Of a DNA stretch of 64,000 nt, positions 36,526 to 45,256 are shown in pieces (position 1 is the stretch's first letter; each line of letters opens with the position of its first letter). Source of the stretch: Terracoccus luteus (GTDB lineage Bacteria; Actinomycetota; Actinomycetes; Actinomycetales; Dermatophilaceae); contig NZ_RBXT01000001.1 of NCBI RefSeq assembly GCF_003635045.1, positions 1,178,001 to 1,242,000 on the forward strand. Direction: 5' to 3'. The notes beneath the pieces are model-generated. The model saw only the letters and a list, made by a program, of their open reading frames with translations. It was not told the origin of the DNA and made no database searches. Position numbers and translations under genes: made by a program.

Positions 36526-37269
36526 GTGGACGCTCCCGCACGCCCGTTGCACCTCGTGCTGGTGCACGGCTCCCGTCTCGGCAGCTCGCAGTGGGCGCCG
36601 CAGCTGCCCCTGCTCGCGGGCCGGGCCACCGTCGGCCTCGTCGACCTGCCCGGCCACGGCGCCCGCGCCGACGAGCCGTTCACCCTCGCCCGGTGCGCCG
36701 AGGTCATCGGTGAGGCGGTGGCGAGCGCCCCGGCATCCGCGTGCACGGTCGTCGTCGGTCACTCGCTCGGCGGCTACGCGGTGATGACGTTCGCGAGCGA
36801 GAACCCCGACGTCGCAGCCGGATTCGTGCTCGCCGACTGCAGTGCCACCCCGACGGGGCTGGGAGCCGCGGTCTATCGCGGGGTCGCGGCCCTCACCGAC
36901 CGTCTCGGACCCGAGCGCATGACGCGCGTCAACGACCGCGTGCTGCGCCGGCTCTACCCGCCCGAGCGCATCGAGCCTGTGATCGCGGGCGGTTACTACT
37001 TCGCGCCCACCCCCGCCGCGTGGGCCGAGGTGATGACGCACTGCCGCCCCTCGATGCTCACCGGGGTGCGCCGCCCGGTGCTGCTGCTCAACGGCCGGTT
37101 CGACCAGTTCCGCGTCGGCACCCGGGCTTTCCTCCGGGCCGCGCCGACCGCCCGCGTCGAGGTGCTGCCGCGGGCCGGGCACCTCACCAACCTCGACCAG
37201 CCGGAGGCCTTCACCGATGCCGTGCTCGCCTTCGCCCGGGAGGTGGCCGATTCGGCGCCCGTGACCTGA
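36526..37269 (+). CDS. Alpha/beta-fold hydrolase
   Basis: 247 residues from GTG 36526; a more upstream ATG would overlap the divergent gene. Oxyanion segment VLVHGSRLGSSQW; nucleophile Ser80 in VVVGHSLGGYAVM; acid Asp region VLLLNGRFDQFR; His in RAGHLTNLDQPEAF. Lipase/esterase or carboxylester-type enzyme of the cytosol; substrate not predictable. dusB starts 17 bp after its stop but has its own -10. Confidence 0.9.
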   Translation: MDAPARPLHLVLVHGSRLGSSQWAPQLPLLAGRATVGLVDLPGHGARADEPFTLARCAEVIGEAVASAPASACTVVVGHSLGGYAVMTFASENPDVAAGFVLADCSATPTGLGAAVYRGVAALTDRLGPERMTRVNDRVLRRLYPPERIEPVIAGGYYFAPTPAAWAEVMTHCRPSMLTGVRRPVLLLNGRFDQFRVGTRAFLRAAPTARVEVLPRAGHLTNLDQPEAFTDAVLAFAREVADSAPVT

Positions 37270-37274
37270 TCGGC

Positions 37275-37280
37275 GACAAT
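37275..37280 (+). promoter_or_regulatory. -10 box of leaderless dusB
   Basis: GACAAT, 6 nt before ATG 37287. Confidence 0.6.
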
Positions 37281-37286
37281 CGAAGG

Positions 37287-38555
37287 ATGACCGACGTGCT
37301 CGAGGCAGACCCCCGCACGGCCGAGCGGATACCGGCCGGCGGGCAGCCGCTGCTGCCGCCGCTGCGCATCGGTCGCCACGTCATCGGCTCACCGGTCGTG
37401 CTCGCGCCCATGGCCGGCATCACGAACCGCGCCTTCCGACGGCTCTGCCGGCAGTACGGCGTCCGCGGGGCGGCGTCGGCGGGCGTGGCGGCGGCACCGG
37501 GTGACGCGTCGGCCAGCGGCGCGACGAGCCTGTACGTCAGCGAGATGATCACCTCCCGCGCCCTCGTCGAGCGCACCCCGGAGTCGATGCGCCTCATCGA
37601 GCACGACCCCGACGAGAGCCCCCGCTCGATCCAGCTCTACAGCGTCGACCCGGCCACGGCCCGCGCCGCGGCGCGCATGCTCGTCACCGAGGACCGCGCC
37701 GACCACATCGACCTCAACTTCGGCTGCCCGGTGCCGAAGGTGACGCGCAAGGGCGGCGGGTCGGCCCTGCCGTGGAAGAAGGACCTCTTCCGCGCCATCG
37801 TCGGCGCCGTCGTCGAGGAGGGCGCGCGCCGCGACGTCCCGGTGACGGTCAAGATGCGCAAGGGCATCGACGACGAGCACCTCACGTTCCTCGACGCCGC
37901 TCTCGCCGCCGAACAGGAGGGCGTCGCCGCCGTCGCCCTGCACGGGCGCACGGCGTCGCAGTCGTACTCGGGCACCGCCGACTGGGAGGCCATCCGGCTG
38001 CTCAAGCAGACCGTGACCTCGGTGCCGGTACTCGGCAACGGCGACATCTGGTCGGCCGAGGACGCCGTGCGCATGGTCCGCGAGACCGGTTGCGACGGCG
38101 TCGTCGTCGGTCGCGGCTGCCTCGGGCGCCCTTGGCTCTTCACCGATCTCGCGTCGGCGTTCGCGGGCAGCCCTGTGCGCGTGACGCCGTCGCTCGGCGA
38201 GGTCGCCGACGCCCTGCGCCTGCACGCGGTCTACCTCACCGAGTTCTACGGCGAGGAGGGCCGCGCCTGCCGCGACATCCGCAAGCACATCGCCTGGTAC
38301 CTCAAGGGGTTCCCCGCCGGCTCGACGGTGCGCCACTCGCTCGCACTCGTCGACTCGCTCGCGTCGCTCGACACCCTGCTCTCGGGTCTCGACCGTGACG
38401 CGCCGTGGCCGGGAGAGGCCGCCGAGGGTCAGCGCGGCCGGGCGGGGTCGCCCCGCTCGGTGGCGCTGCCCGACCGGTGGCTCGAGTCACGCGAGCTCTC
38501 GCCCGAGCACCAGCGGGTCATCGCCGAGGCCGAGCTGCCGGTCAGCGGCGGCTGA
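37287..38555 (+). CDS. dusB: tRNA-dihydrouridine synthase DusB
   Basis: 422-residue FMN enzyme. TIM barrel with VLAPMAGITNRAFRRLCRQYG at the start, YVSEMITSRALVE, HIDLNFGCPVPKVTRKGGGSALPWKKD (catalytic Cys region), VTVKMRKGI, ALHGRTASQSYSGTADW and GNGDIWSAEDA...GCDGVVVGRGCLGRPWLF, all typical DusB blocks; a C-terminal helical domain binds tRNA. It reduces uridine in the tRNA D-loop using NADPH. The insert GAASAGVAAAPGDASASGA near 65 is an unusual low-complexity addition. Confidence 0.95.
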   Translation: MTDVLEADPRTAERIPAGGQPLLPPLRIGRHVIGSPVVLAPMAGITNRAFRRLCRQYGVRGAASAGVAAAPGDASASGATSLYVSEMITSRALVERTPESMRLIEHDPDESPRSIQLYSVDPATARAAARMLVTEDRADHIDLNFGCPVPKVTRKGGGSALPWKKDLFRAIVGAVVEEGARRDVPVTVKMRKGIDDEHLTFLDAALAAEQEGVAAVALHGRTASQSYSGTADWEAIRLLKQTVTSVPVLGNGDIWSAEDAVRMVRETGCDGVVVGRGCLGRPWLFTDLASAFAGSPVRVTPSLGEVADALRLHAVYLTEFYGEEGRACRDIRKHIAWYLKGFPAGSTVRHSLALVDSLASLDTLLSGLDRDAPWPGEAAEGQRGRAGSPRSVALPDRWLESRELSPEHQRVIAEAELPVSGG

Positions 38556-39317
38556 TCAGCGCACCCACACGCTGAGCCGACCCACCGCCTCGTAGCCCGC
38601 GGCCAGCGCCGCCTCGAGCCCCGGCCCGGCCTCCCAGCCGACGAGCGGGACGTCACCGACGAGGCTCCGCGCGAACGCGGTCACCTCGCGGTAGGCCCGG
38701 TGCACGTCGTCGTCGACGGCGAAGACGTTGCCGACGCCCACCACCCGCTCGTCACCCTCGCCCGACGCGAAGAGCACGGCGCCCGCGACCACCCGCCCAG
38801 CCGCATCCGTGTCGTCGGCGTCGTGGGTGCTCCCGGTGCCGCCCTCGACGGCGGCGAGGACGAGGACACCCGGCTGCTCGACGAGGGAGGGGCGCAGGAT
38901 GCCGGCCGCGTCGGGTTCCGCGGCCCACGCGGTCGCCCACGGGGTGACGTCGGAGCGCTGGGTGAGCCGCCGCCAGCGCAACGCGGGCGCCGCCGCCGAG
39001 GCGACCCCGGCGCCGTCCGCGGGACCGGCGTGCCAGAGCCACTGGCCCGTGGCGAGACGGGCGAAGTCGTCGGCGGCGAGGTCGAGGCGGTCCCAGCTGT
39101 CCTTGACCGACGCGCCGTCGGAGCCGTCGATGCGGGCCAGGACCTCGTGCTCGTCGGCGTCGGGGGAGAGCGTGACGGCGTCGGGGTAGTAGGGCGGCGT
39201 GCGGGAGGGGGCGCTCCACGCGAGGTCATCGATCGCACCGCGCAGACCGTGCGTGCGGCAGACGGTGTCGACCCATAGGGCGTTGTTGCGGGCGGCCAGG
39301 GCGATGCGGTCGGTCAC
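38556..39317 (-). CDS. Uncharacterised protein with GNAT-like C-terminus
   Basis: 253 residues from GTG 39317 (minus-strand GATGAT 6 nt upstream). The N-terminal half contains ARNNALWVDTVCRTHGLRG and RTPPYYPDAVTLSPDADEHEVLARIDGSDGASVKDSWDRLDLAADDF. The C-terminal part (VVGVGNVFAVDDDVHRAYREVTAFARSLVGDVPLVGWEAGPGLEAALAAGYEAVGRLSVWVR) resembles the last strands and helices of a GNAT acetyltransferase, without a clear acetyl-CoA loop. Function unknown; divergent from the YdeI gene. Confidence 0.7.
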   Translation of the reverse strand: MTDRIALAARNNALWVDTVCRTHGLRGAIDDLAWSAPSRTPPYYPDAVTLSPDADEHEVLARIDGSDGASVKDSWDRLDLAADDFARLATGQWLWHAGPADGAGVASAAAPALRWRRLTQRSDVTPWATAWAAEPDAAGILRPSLVEQPGVLVLAAVEGGTGSTHDADDTDAAGRVVAGAVLFASGEGDERVVGVGNVFAVDDDVHRAYREVTAFARSLVGDVPLVGWEAGPGLEAALAAGYEAVGRLSVWVR

Positions 39318-39362
39318 AGGAGGATCATCGCGGTTGTCACCGCCGGCTGGCACCATCGGGTC

Positions 39363-40001
39363 ATGCACGAGGGAGGCACGCCCGAGCGACCCGCGGTGTT
39401 CTTCGACGACGCCGACGACTTCCGGTCGTGGCTCGAGGCCAACCACGAGAGCGCCACCGAGCTGTGGATGGGCCTGAAGAAGAAGCACGTCCAGCCGCAG
39501 GGGCTGACGTGGGCGCAGGCCGTGTGGGTGGCCCTGTGCTACGGCTGGATCGACTCCGTGTCCCAGCGCGTCGACGACGACGTCCGGCGCCAGCGGTGGA
39601 CCCCGCGCAAGCCCGGCAGCAATTGGAGCACCGTCAACATCGAGGCCGTGGCCGAGCTCACCGCCGCCGGTCTCATGCGCCCGGCCGGGCAGGCGGCGTT
39701 CGACCGGCGCCGTGAGGACCGCTCCGGCGTGTACGCGTACGAGACCCGCACCCTCACGTGGCCCGACGAGTTCGAGGCGACGCTGCGAGCCAACCCCACG
39801 GCATCCGCCTTCTGGGACGCCGCCACGCCCTCGTACCGACGCACCGCCACCAACTGGGTGGTCACCGCCAAGCAGGAGGCCACCCGCCACAAGCGGCTCG
39901 CCCAGCTGGTCGACGACTGCTCGCACGGTCGGCTCATCCCGTCGCAGCGCTACGGCGACGAGCCCGCGTGGGTGCGGCGCTTCCGCGAGCGGGAGGGCTG
40001 A
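39363..40001 (+). CDS. YdeI/OmpD-associated family protein
   Basis: 212 residues. The YdeI core has FRSWLEANHESATELWMGLKKKHV, the VALCYGWIDSVSQRVDDDVRRQRWTPRKPGSNWSTVN signature and a helical C-terminus (FWDAATPSYRRTATNWVVTAKQEATRHKRLAQLVDDC). The family is linked to stress and antimicrobial-peptide tolerance, but the biochemical role is unknown. CACCAT lies 6 nt before ATG 39363, a possible leaderless start. Confidence 0.88.
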   Translation: MHEGGTPERPAVFFDDADDFRSWLEANHESATELWMGLKKKHVQPQGLTWAQAVWVALCYGWIDSVSQRVDDDVRRQRWTPRKPGSNWSTVNIEAVAELTAAGLMRPAGQAAFDRRREDRSGVYAYETRTLTWPDEFEATLRANPTASAFWDAATPSYRRTATNWVVTAKQEATRHKRLAQLVDDCSHGRLIPSQRYGDEPAWVRRFREREG

Positions 40002-40014
40002 GCGTCGGCGCCGC

Positions 40015-40146
40015 CTAGCGCTTGGCCTTCGGCGGGACGATCTCGGTGTGCTCCCTGGCGTCCGCCTTCGCGTGCTTGTCGGCCCGCTTCTCCTTGAGCG
40101 TCTTCGCTTTCGTTGACATGTGGGACTTCGGTGACTTGTCGCCCAT
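40015..40146 (-). CDS. Small basic protein, 43 aa
   Basis: ATG 40146 with GAGGAG about 7 nt upstream and stop TAG at 40015-40017. The product MGDKSPKSHMSTKAKTLKEK... is 43 residues with many Lys, Ala and Asp and a predicted single charged helix. Short MGDKSPK-type proteins recur in actinobacteria, which supports it as real. No function known; a nucleic-acid or ribosome association would be a guess. Confidence 0.65.
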   Translation of the reverse strand: MGDKSPKSHMSTKAKTLKEKRADKHAKADAREHTEIVPPKAKR

Positions 40147-40245
40147 GGCGAGCTCCTCGCGTCGGAAGCCCGGACGGCTTCGAGCTCAGTATGCGCCTGC
40201 CGCCGACCTCGACGGGCGGCGACGGGCGTCGTCACTGGTGGCCCA

Positions 40246-40251
40246 TAGGCT
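40246..40251 (+). promoter_or_regulatory. -10 box of leaderless dgt
   Basis: TAGGCT, 7 nt before ATG 40259. Confidence 0.55.
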
Positions 40252-40258
40252 CGACGTC

Positions 40259-41491
40259 ATGGGCTACGAGCAGCGCGACCGCGAGCGATGGGTGGCGGAG
40301 GACCCGGCGCAGAAGCGCGCCGACCGCGACGACTTCGCCCGCGACCGCGCCCGGGTGCTTCACTCGTCGGCGCTGCGTCGCCTCGGGGCCAAGACGCAGG
40401 TGCTCGCACCGGGGCACGACGACTTCGTGCGAACGAGGCTGACGCACTCGCTCGAGGTGGCGCAGATCGGTCGTGAGTTCGGTGCCGCCCTGGGCTGCGA
40501 CGCCGACGTCGTCGACACCGCCTGCCTCGCACACGACCTCGGCCACCCGCCGTTCGGGCACAACGGCGAGGCGGTCCTGCACGAGATCGCCGCCGGAATC
40601 GGTGGTTTCGAGGGCAACGCCCAGACCCTGCGGCTGCTGACGCGGCTCGAGGCCAAGCGGTCTCACGCCGACGGTACGCCGGCCGGTCTCAACCTCACCC
40701 GGGCCAGCCTCGACGCGGCGACCAAGTACCCGTGGGGCCGGGGGCAGGCGCCTCACGACACCGCGAAGTTCGGCGTCTACGAGTCGGACCGTGCCGTCTT
40801 CGAGTGGGTCCGGGACGGGGCCGGCGCCGGCGACCGCTGCCTCGAGGCGGAGGTCATGGACTGGTCCGACGACGTCGCCTACTCGGTGCACGACGTCGAG
40901 GATGCCGTCGCGTCGGGTTGGCTGGACCCGCGGGTGCTGCGCTCGCCGACCGACATGGCCGTCGTCGTCGACGTGGCCGCGGCGACGTACGCCCCCGACC
41001 TCGACCCCGCCCAGCTCGCCGCCGCGCTCGACCGGCTCGTGGCGAGCGGAGCCATCCCCGACGACCACGACGGGTCGCGGGCGGCGCTGGCCCGGCTCAA
41101 GGACATGACGAGCCGGCTCATCGGCCACTTCGTCCTCGTCGTCGAGCAGGCCACCCGCGACCGGCACGGACCCGGGCCGTTGTGCCGCTTCGAGGCCGAC
41201 CTCGTCGTGCCCGACGCCACCCGGGCCGAGTGCTCGGTGCTCAAGGCGTTGGCCAACCACTACGTCATGACGACCGACGAGCGGCTCGCCGTCATGGTGA
41301 CGCAGCGCGAGGTGGTACGGGCGCTCGTCGCCGCGTACCTCGAGCGGCCCGAGGAGCGGCTCGACCCGCCGCTGCGGGCCGACTTCGCGGAGGCCGCGGG
41401 TGACGACGAGCGGCTGCGGGTCGTCGTCGACCAGGTCGCCTCCCTCACCGACGTGCGGGCACTCGCGCTGCACGGCCGCTGGGCCGGCTGA
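40259..41491 (+). CDS. dgt: Deoxyguanosinetriphosphate triphosphohydrolase-like HD protein
   Basis: 410-residue HD-domain dNTPase. The metal ligands are in FVRTRLTHSLEVAQIGREFG and CLAHDLGHPPFGHNGEAVL (HD pair), and the later MDWSDDVAYSVHDVEDAV gives the distal Asp. SALRRLGAKTQVLAP is the usual entry. It hydrolyses dNTPs to deoxynucleosides and triphosphate, limiting the dNTP pool; immediately before dnaG, as in Mycobacterium and Streptomyces. ATG 40259 fits the leaderless -10. Confidence 0.94.
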   Translation: MGYEQRDRERWVAEDPAQKRADRDDFARDRARVLHSSALRRLGAKTQVLAPGHDDFVRTRLTHSLEVAQIGREFGAALGCDADVVDTACLAHDLGHPPFGHNGEAVLHEIAAGIGGFEGNAQTLRLLTRLEAKRSHADGTPAGLNLTRASLDAATKYPWGRGQAPHDTAKFGVYESDRAVFEWVRDGAGAGDRCLEAEVMDWSDDVAYSVHDVEDAVASGWLDPRVLRSPTDMAVVVDVAAATYAPDLDPAQLAAALDRLVASGAIPDDHDGSRAALARLKDMTSRLIGHFVLVVEQATRDRHGPGPLCRFEADLVVPDATRAECSVLKALANHYVMTTDERLAVMVTQREVVRALVAAYLERPEERLDPPLRADFAEAAGDDERLRVVVDQVASLTDVRALALHGRWAG

Positions 41492-41520
41492 CCGGCATCC
41501 GACCTCGTGGCGTAGGACGC

Positions 41521-41544
41521 GTCGGGAACTGGCCTCTCGACGGT
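41521..41544. repeat. 24-bp intergenic repeat, copy 1
   Basis: Carries the shared cores GGAACTGGCC and TCGACGGT. Three more copies sit at 59914-60004. This one lies 70 bp before dnaG. Confidence 0.75.
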
Positions 41545-41586
41545 GAGGGGTGGGGAGGGGCGGCGGGGAGGTGTGCGCGGACGACC

Positions 41587-41592
41587 TAGACT
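41587..41592 (+). promoter_or_regulatory. -10 box of dnaG
   Basis: TAGACT, 22 nt before the ATG, with AGGAGG at 41606-41611 between them, so dnaG has a short leader. Confidence 0.55.
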
Positions 41593-41614
41593 CACGAGCG
41601 GCGACAGGAGGCCG

Positions 41615-43567
41615 ATGGCGGGGCTGATCAAGAGCGAGGACCTCGCGGCCGTGAAGGAGCGGTCGTCGATCGAGGACGTCGTCAGCGAGCACGTGACGCT
41701 GCGTCGCTCCGGTGCGCGCCTCGTCGGGCTGTGCCCCTTCCACGACGAGAAGAGCCCGTCGTTCGGCATCAACCCCGGCGCCGGCTTCTTCCACTGCTTC
41801 GGCTGCGGTGAGGGCGGCGACGTCATCTCCTTCGTGCAGAAGATCGAGCACCTCAGCTTCACCGAGGCCGTCGAACGGCTGGCCCAGAAGCTCGGCATGG
41901 AGCTGCGCTACGAGGACGGCGGCTCCCGCCCCCGCGACGAGGGGCTCGGCCGCCGGAGCCGGCTCGTCGAGGCCCACCGGGTGGCCCAGGAGTTCTACGG
42001 CGAGGCGCTGCTCGCGCCCGGTCAGGCCCGGACCGCCCGCGACTTCATGCGCGCCCGCGGCTTCGACGGCAAGGTGGCCAAGCACTTCGGGGTCGGGTTC
42101 GCGCCCCGCGGTGGCGAGGACCTCGTGCGCCACTTGCGCGCCAAGGGCTTCAGCGACGACGAGATCGTGACCGGCGGGCTGGCCGGGCGCGGGTCGCGCG
42201 GCCTCTACGACCGGTTCCGTGGGCGGCTCGTCTGGCCCATCCGCGACATCACGGGCGACACCGTCGGCTTCGGTGCCCGTCGCCTCTTCGACGACGACCG
42301 CATCGAGGCGAAGTACCTCAACACCTCCGAGACGCCGATCTACAAGAAGTCGAGCGTGCTCTACGGCCTCGACCTCGCCAAGAAGCAGATCGCCTCGCAG
42401 CGCACCGCCGTCGTCGTCGAGGGCTACACCGACGTCATGGCCTGCCACCTCGCCGGCGTCGACACCGCGGTCGCGACGTGCGGCACGGCCTTCGGGTCCG
42501 ACCACATCAAGATGCTGCGACGCCTCATGCGCGACGAGGCAGGCCTGGCCCCGGCCAAGGTCGTCTTCACCTTCGACGGCGACGCCGCCGGGCAGAAGGC
42601 GGCCATGCGGGCGTTCGCCGACGACCAGAAGTGGAGCTCGCAGTCGTTCGTCGCGGTCGAGCGCTCGGGCAAGGACCCGTGCGAGCTGCGCCAGGCCGAG
42701 GGTGACCCGGCCGTGCAGGCGCTCGTCGAGGACGCCGTGCCGATGTTCGAGTTCGCCGTGCGCACGACGATCAAGCGCTTCGACCTCGCGACAGCCGAGG
42801 GTCGCATCCAGGCGGTGCGGGCCGTCGCCCCCATCGTCGCCGCGATCCGTGACCGGTCGCTCCAGCCCGAGTACGTCCGTGAGGTGTCGGGCCTGCTCGG
42901 CCTCGAGGTCGAGCAGGTGGCCACCGAGGTGTCGCGCGCCGGCGCGCTCACCGTGCCCGACACGGCATCCGACCACCGACGTGGCCGCGACCAGGGGACT
43001 CGCCGCGACCACGACGACCACGACGACCTCGAGCCGACCGCCGCCGAGCAGGCCGGCGCGTCCGCGTCGATGCCCATGCCCGACCCCCGCGACCCGGTCA
43101 CCCAGGCCGAGCGGCAGCTGCTGCAGGTCATGCTCCAGTTCCCGACCGTGCTCGCCGCGCCGACGTGGGACCTGCTCACCCCCGAGGCCTTCGCCGCCCC
43201 GGCCCACCGGGCGATCTTCGAGGGGGTCGTCGCCGCCCGCGCCGACGACACCCGCGCGGCGGCGTGGGTCGGAGCCGTCAGCGCGGCCGCACCGGCGGTC
43301 GTGACGGGTCTCGTCAGCGAGCTGGCCGTGGCCCCGCTGCCCACCCGCATGGACGCGCTGACCGGTCTCCCGTCGTCTCGATACGTGACCGAGCTCTTCG
43401 ACCGGGTACGAACCGTGGCGTTGAGGCGTCGCGTCGACGACGCCCTGAGCGAGATGCGTCGCCTCGACCACGCCGAGTCACCCGACCCGGCGCGCAGCCG
43501 ACAGCTCGCCCTCACGCTCCAGTCGCTGCAGACCGAGCTCGCCCAGATCAAGGAGTCGATGACCTGA
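41615..43567 (+). CDS. dnaG: DNA primase
   Basis: 650 residues. Zinc ribbon CPFHDEKSPSF...FHCFGCGEGGD (Cys40, His43, Cys61, Cys64). The polymerase core has TOPRIM: Glu in VVVEGYTDVMACHLAG and the acidic pair in VVFTFDGDAAGQKAAMRAF. The C-terminal DnaB-binding domain begins about residue 485 after a His/Asp-rich linker (RDHDDHDDLEPT). It makes RNA primers for replication. ATG 41615 follows AGGAGG closely (3 nt), a short but usable spacing. Confidence 0.97.
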   Translation: MAGLIKSEDLAAVKERSSIEDVVSEHVTLRRSGARLVGLCPFHDEKSPSFGINPGAGFFHCFGCGEGGDVISFVQKIEHLSFTEAVERLAQKLGMELRYEDGGSRPRDEGLGRRSRLVEAHRVAQEFYGEALLAPGQARTARDFMRARGFDGKVAKHFGVGFAPRGGEDLVRHLRAKGFSDDEIVTGGLAGRGSRGLYDRFRGRLVWPIRDITGDTVGFGARRLFDDDRIEAKYLNTSETPIYKKSSVLYGLDLAKKQIASQRTAVVVEGYTDVMACHLAGVDTAVATCGTAFGSDHIKMLRRLMRDEAGLAPAKVVFTFDGDAAGQKAAMRAFADDQKWSSQSFVAVERSGKDPCELRQAEGDPAVQALVEDAVPMFEFAVRTTIKRFDLATAEGRIQAVRAVAPIVAAIRDRSLQPEYVREVSGLLGLEVEQVATEVSRAGALTVPDTASDHRRGRDQGTRRDHDDHDDLEPTAAEQAGASASMPMPDPRDPVTQAERQLLQVMLQFPTVLAAPTWDLLTPEAFAAPAHRAIFEGVVAARADDTRAAAWVGAVSAAAPAVVTGLVSELAVAPLPTRMDALTGLPSSRYVTELFDRVRTVALRRRVDDALSEMRRLDHAESPDPARSRQLALTLQSLQTELAQIKESMT

Positions 43568-44088
43568 TGGGTCTGTTCGACCGTCGCCGTGCCGCCGCCC
43601 TGCCCCGCACCGTCAAGGATGCCGTCCCGCTGGCCTCCGGTGAGCGGGTCCTCTCGGGCGTGGCCGACGACACGACGGGCGGCTGGGTCGTGGCGACGAC
43701 GTACCACCTCGCCTTCGTCTCGCCCGAGGGCGAGCTGCAGTGGATCCGTCCGTGGCACGAGGCGGAGGCGGGCACGTGGCAGGCCGACGCGTCACTGCTC
43801 ACCGTCACGTGGGTCGACCGCCGGGTGCGGCCCGGACAGTGGCGCATCACGGAGCCCACCACGCTGCAGCAGACGCTGCGCGAGCGCCTGCAGGCCAGCG
43901 TGGTCACGGCCGACGAGTTCCGCACACCCGGCCGCAAGACGGTGCGGGTCGTCATCCGCCAAGACCTCGGGGAGGGGGTGCTGCGCGAGCAGGTCGTGGC
44001 CCCCCGCGGGGTCGAGGTCACCGACCCGGAGGTGGCCGCGGAGGTCGCCCGACGGCTGGCGCGGCTGCGCCACGAGGTCGGTCTCTGA
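43567..44088 (+). CDS. Conserved hypothetical protein downstream of dnaG
   Basis: 173 residues; its ATG shares one base with the dnaG stop (TGATG), so it is translationally coupled. It has a beta-rich PH-like look (VLSGVADDTTGGWVVATTYHLAFVSPEGELQWIRPWHEAEAGTWQ) then a helix with LQASVVTADEFRTPGRKTVRVVIRQDL. No catalytic motif; no named family that I can assign. Co-occurrence with dnaG is known in actinobacteria, but a replication role is only inferred from position. Confidence 0.8.
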   Translation: MGLFDRRRAAALPRTVKDAVPLASGERVLSGVADDTTGGWVVATTYHLAFVSPEGELQWIRPWHEAEAGTWQADASLLTVTWVDRRVRPGQWRITEPTTLQQTLRERLQASVVTADEFRTPGRKTVRVVIRQDLGEGVLREQVVAPRGVEVTDPEVAAEVARRLARLRHEVGL

Positions 44089-44140
44089 CCGCTCCGGCGG
44101 CATCACCGAGGCCGATTTAGCGACCGCACCCGGCCCTTGC

Positions 44141-44146
44141 TATGGT
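44141..44146 (+). promoter_or_regulatory. -10 box of tRNA-Asn
   Basis: TATGGT, 13 nt before the mature 5' end; TTAGCG at 44117 with an 18-nt spacer is a possible -35. Confidence 0.5.
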
Positions 44147-44159
44147 TGCCCCGCAGCAT

Positions 44160-44235
44160 TCCCCTGTAGCTCAATTGGCAGAGCAGCCGGCTGTTAACCG
44201 GCAGGTTATTGGTTCGAGTCCAATCGGGGGAGCCA
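44160..44235 (+). tRNA. tRNA-Asn(GTT)
   Basis: Full cloverleaf: acceptor TCCCCTG/CGGGGGA, D arm GCTCAATTGGCAGAGC, anticodon arm CCGGCTGTTAACCGG with anticodon GTT, T arm ATTGG-TTCGAGT-CCAAT, discriminator G and encoded CCA (44233-44235). Confidence 0.97.
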
Positions 44236-44261
44236 CCGAAGGCGCACCGCGCGCACGACGA

Positions 44262-44300
44262 CGAGAAGGCCCCGACACCACTGGTGTCGGGGCCTTCTCG
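44262..44300. terminator. Bidirectional terminator, tRNA-Asn / gluD
   Basis: Perfect 17-bp stem (44262-44278 with 44284-44300), loop of 5 nt. It serves the tRNA on the plus strand and the glutamate operon on the minus strand. Confidence 0.9.
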
Positions 44301-44326
44301 CTGTCTCCTGGTCCGAGCGGAGGAGG

Positions 44327-45256
44327 TCAGCGGCTGCTGGCGTCCCCCGTGTAGACGCCCTGACCGGCGACGCCGTCGGTGGGCGCGTCGACCGTGCCCG
44401 CGCCGGCGACACCGGTGACGGCAGCCCCGCGTCGGGGGCCTCCACCGCGGCGACGCAGCCGCGTCTCCACGCGCCCCGCGACGACCGTCAGGGCGTAGTT
44501 GATGAGGATGAAGATCAGGGCGATGAACAGGTACGCCGGGATCGGGTTGCTGTAGCTCGTGCCGATGTCGCGGGCCGCCTGCAGCAGCTCGGGGTAGAGC
44601 ACGGCGGTGCCGAGGGCGGTGTCCTTGAGGATGACGACGAGCTGCCCGACGAGCGCCGGCAGCATCGCGGTGAGCGCCTGCGGCAGCTGGATGCTGCGCA
44701 GCGTCTGGCTCGGTGTCAGGCCGATGGACAGGCCCGCCTCCTTCTGCCCCTTCGGCAGGCTGTAGACGCCCGACCGGACGAGCTCGGCGATGACCGACCC
44801 GTTGTAGAGCGTGAGGGCCGTGACGACGGCGGCGAGCGGGTTGACGTCGTTGCGGAACACGCCGTTGTCGGAGTAGTAGCGGAACGTGAAGTACATCATC
44901 AGCAGCACCGGCACGGCCCGGAAGAACTCGACGACGACGCCGCTGACCCACCGCACGACCCGCACCTGCGACAGGCGGCCCATGCCGAAGACGATGCCGA
45001 AGACCATGGCCAGCACGATGGAGATGGCGGCGGCCTCGAGCGTCTTGACGAGGCCCGGGAGGATGTAGAAGCTCCAGACCTCACCGGTGACGAGCGAGGT
45101 CCACAGCGACGACTCGAGCTGGCCCTCGGCCCTGAACTTCAGCGCGACCGCCGCGAGGATGCCGGCGACGATGAGCAGCCCGATGACGGTGAGGACGGCG
45201 TGCCGACGCCGCGCCCGGGGGCCGGGGGCGTCGAAGAGGACGGACGGGGCGCTCAT
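44327..45256 (-). CDS. gluD: Glutamate ABC transporter permease GluD
   Basis: 309 residues. HisM-type permease with helices near 20-40, 70-95, 105-130, 150-170 and 240-262 and the EAA loop LVRSGVYSLPKGQKEAGLSIGLTPSQTLRSIQLPQALTAMLPAL. A C-terminal Gly/Ala-rich tail after 280 is dispensable-looking. Pairs with GluC. Starts with an ATGA overlap on gluC. Confidence 0.93.
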   Translation of the reverse strand: MSAPSVLFDAPGPRARRRHAVLTVIGLLIVAGILAAVALKFRAEGQLESSLWTSLVTGEVWSFYILPGLVKTLEAAAISIVLAMVFGIVFGMGRLSQVRVVRWVSGVVVEFFRAVPVLLMMYFTFRYYSDNGVFRNDVNPLAAVVTALTLYNGSVIAELVRSGVYSLPKGQKEAGLSIGLTPSQTLRSIQLPQALTAMLPALVGQLVVILKDTALGTAVLYPELLQAARDIGTSYSNPIPAYLFIALIFILINYALTVVAGRVETRLRRRGGGPRRGAAVTGVAGAGTVDAPTDGVAGQGVYTGDASSR

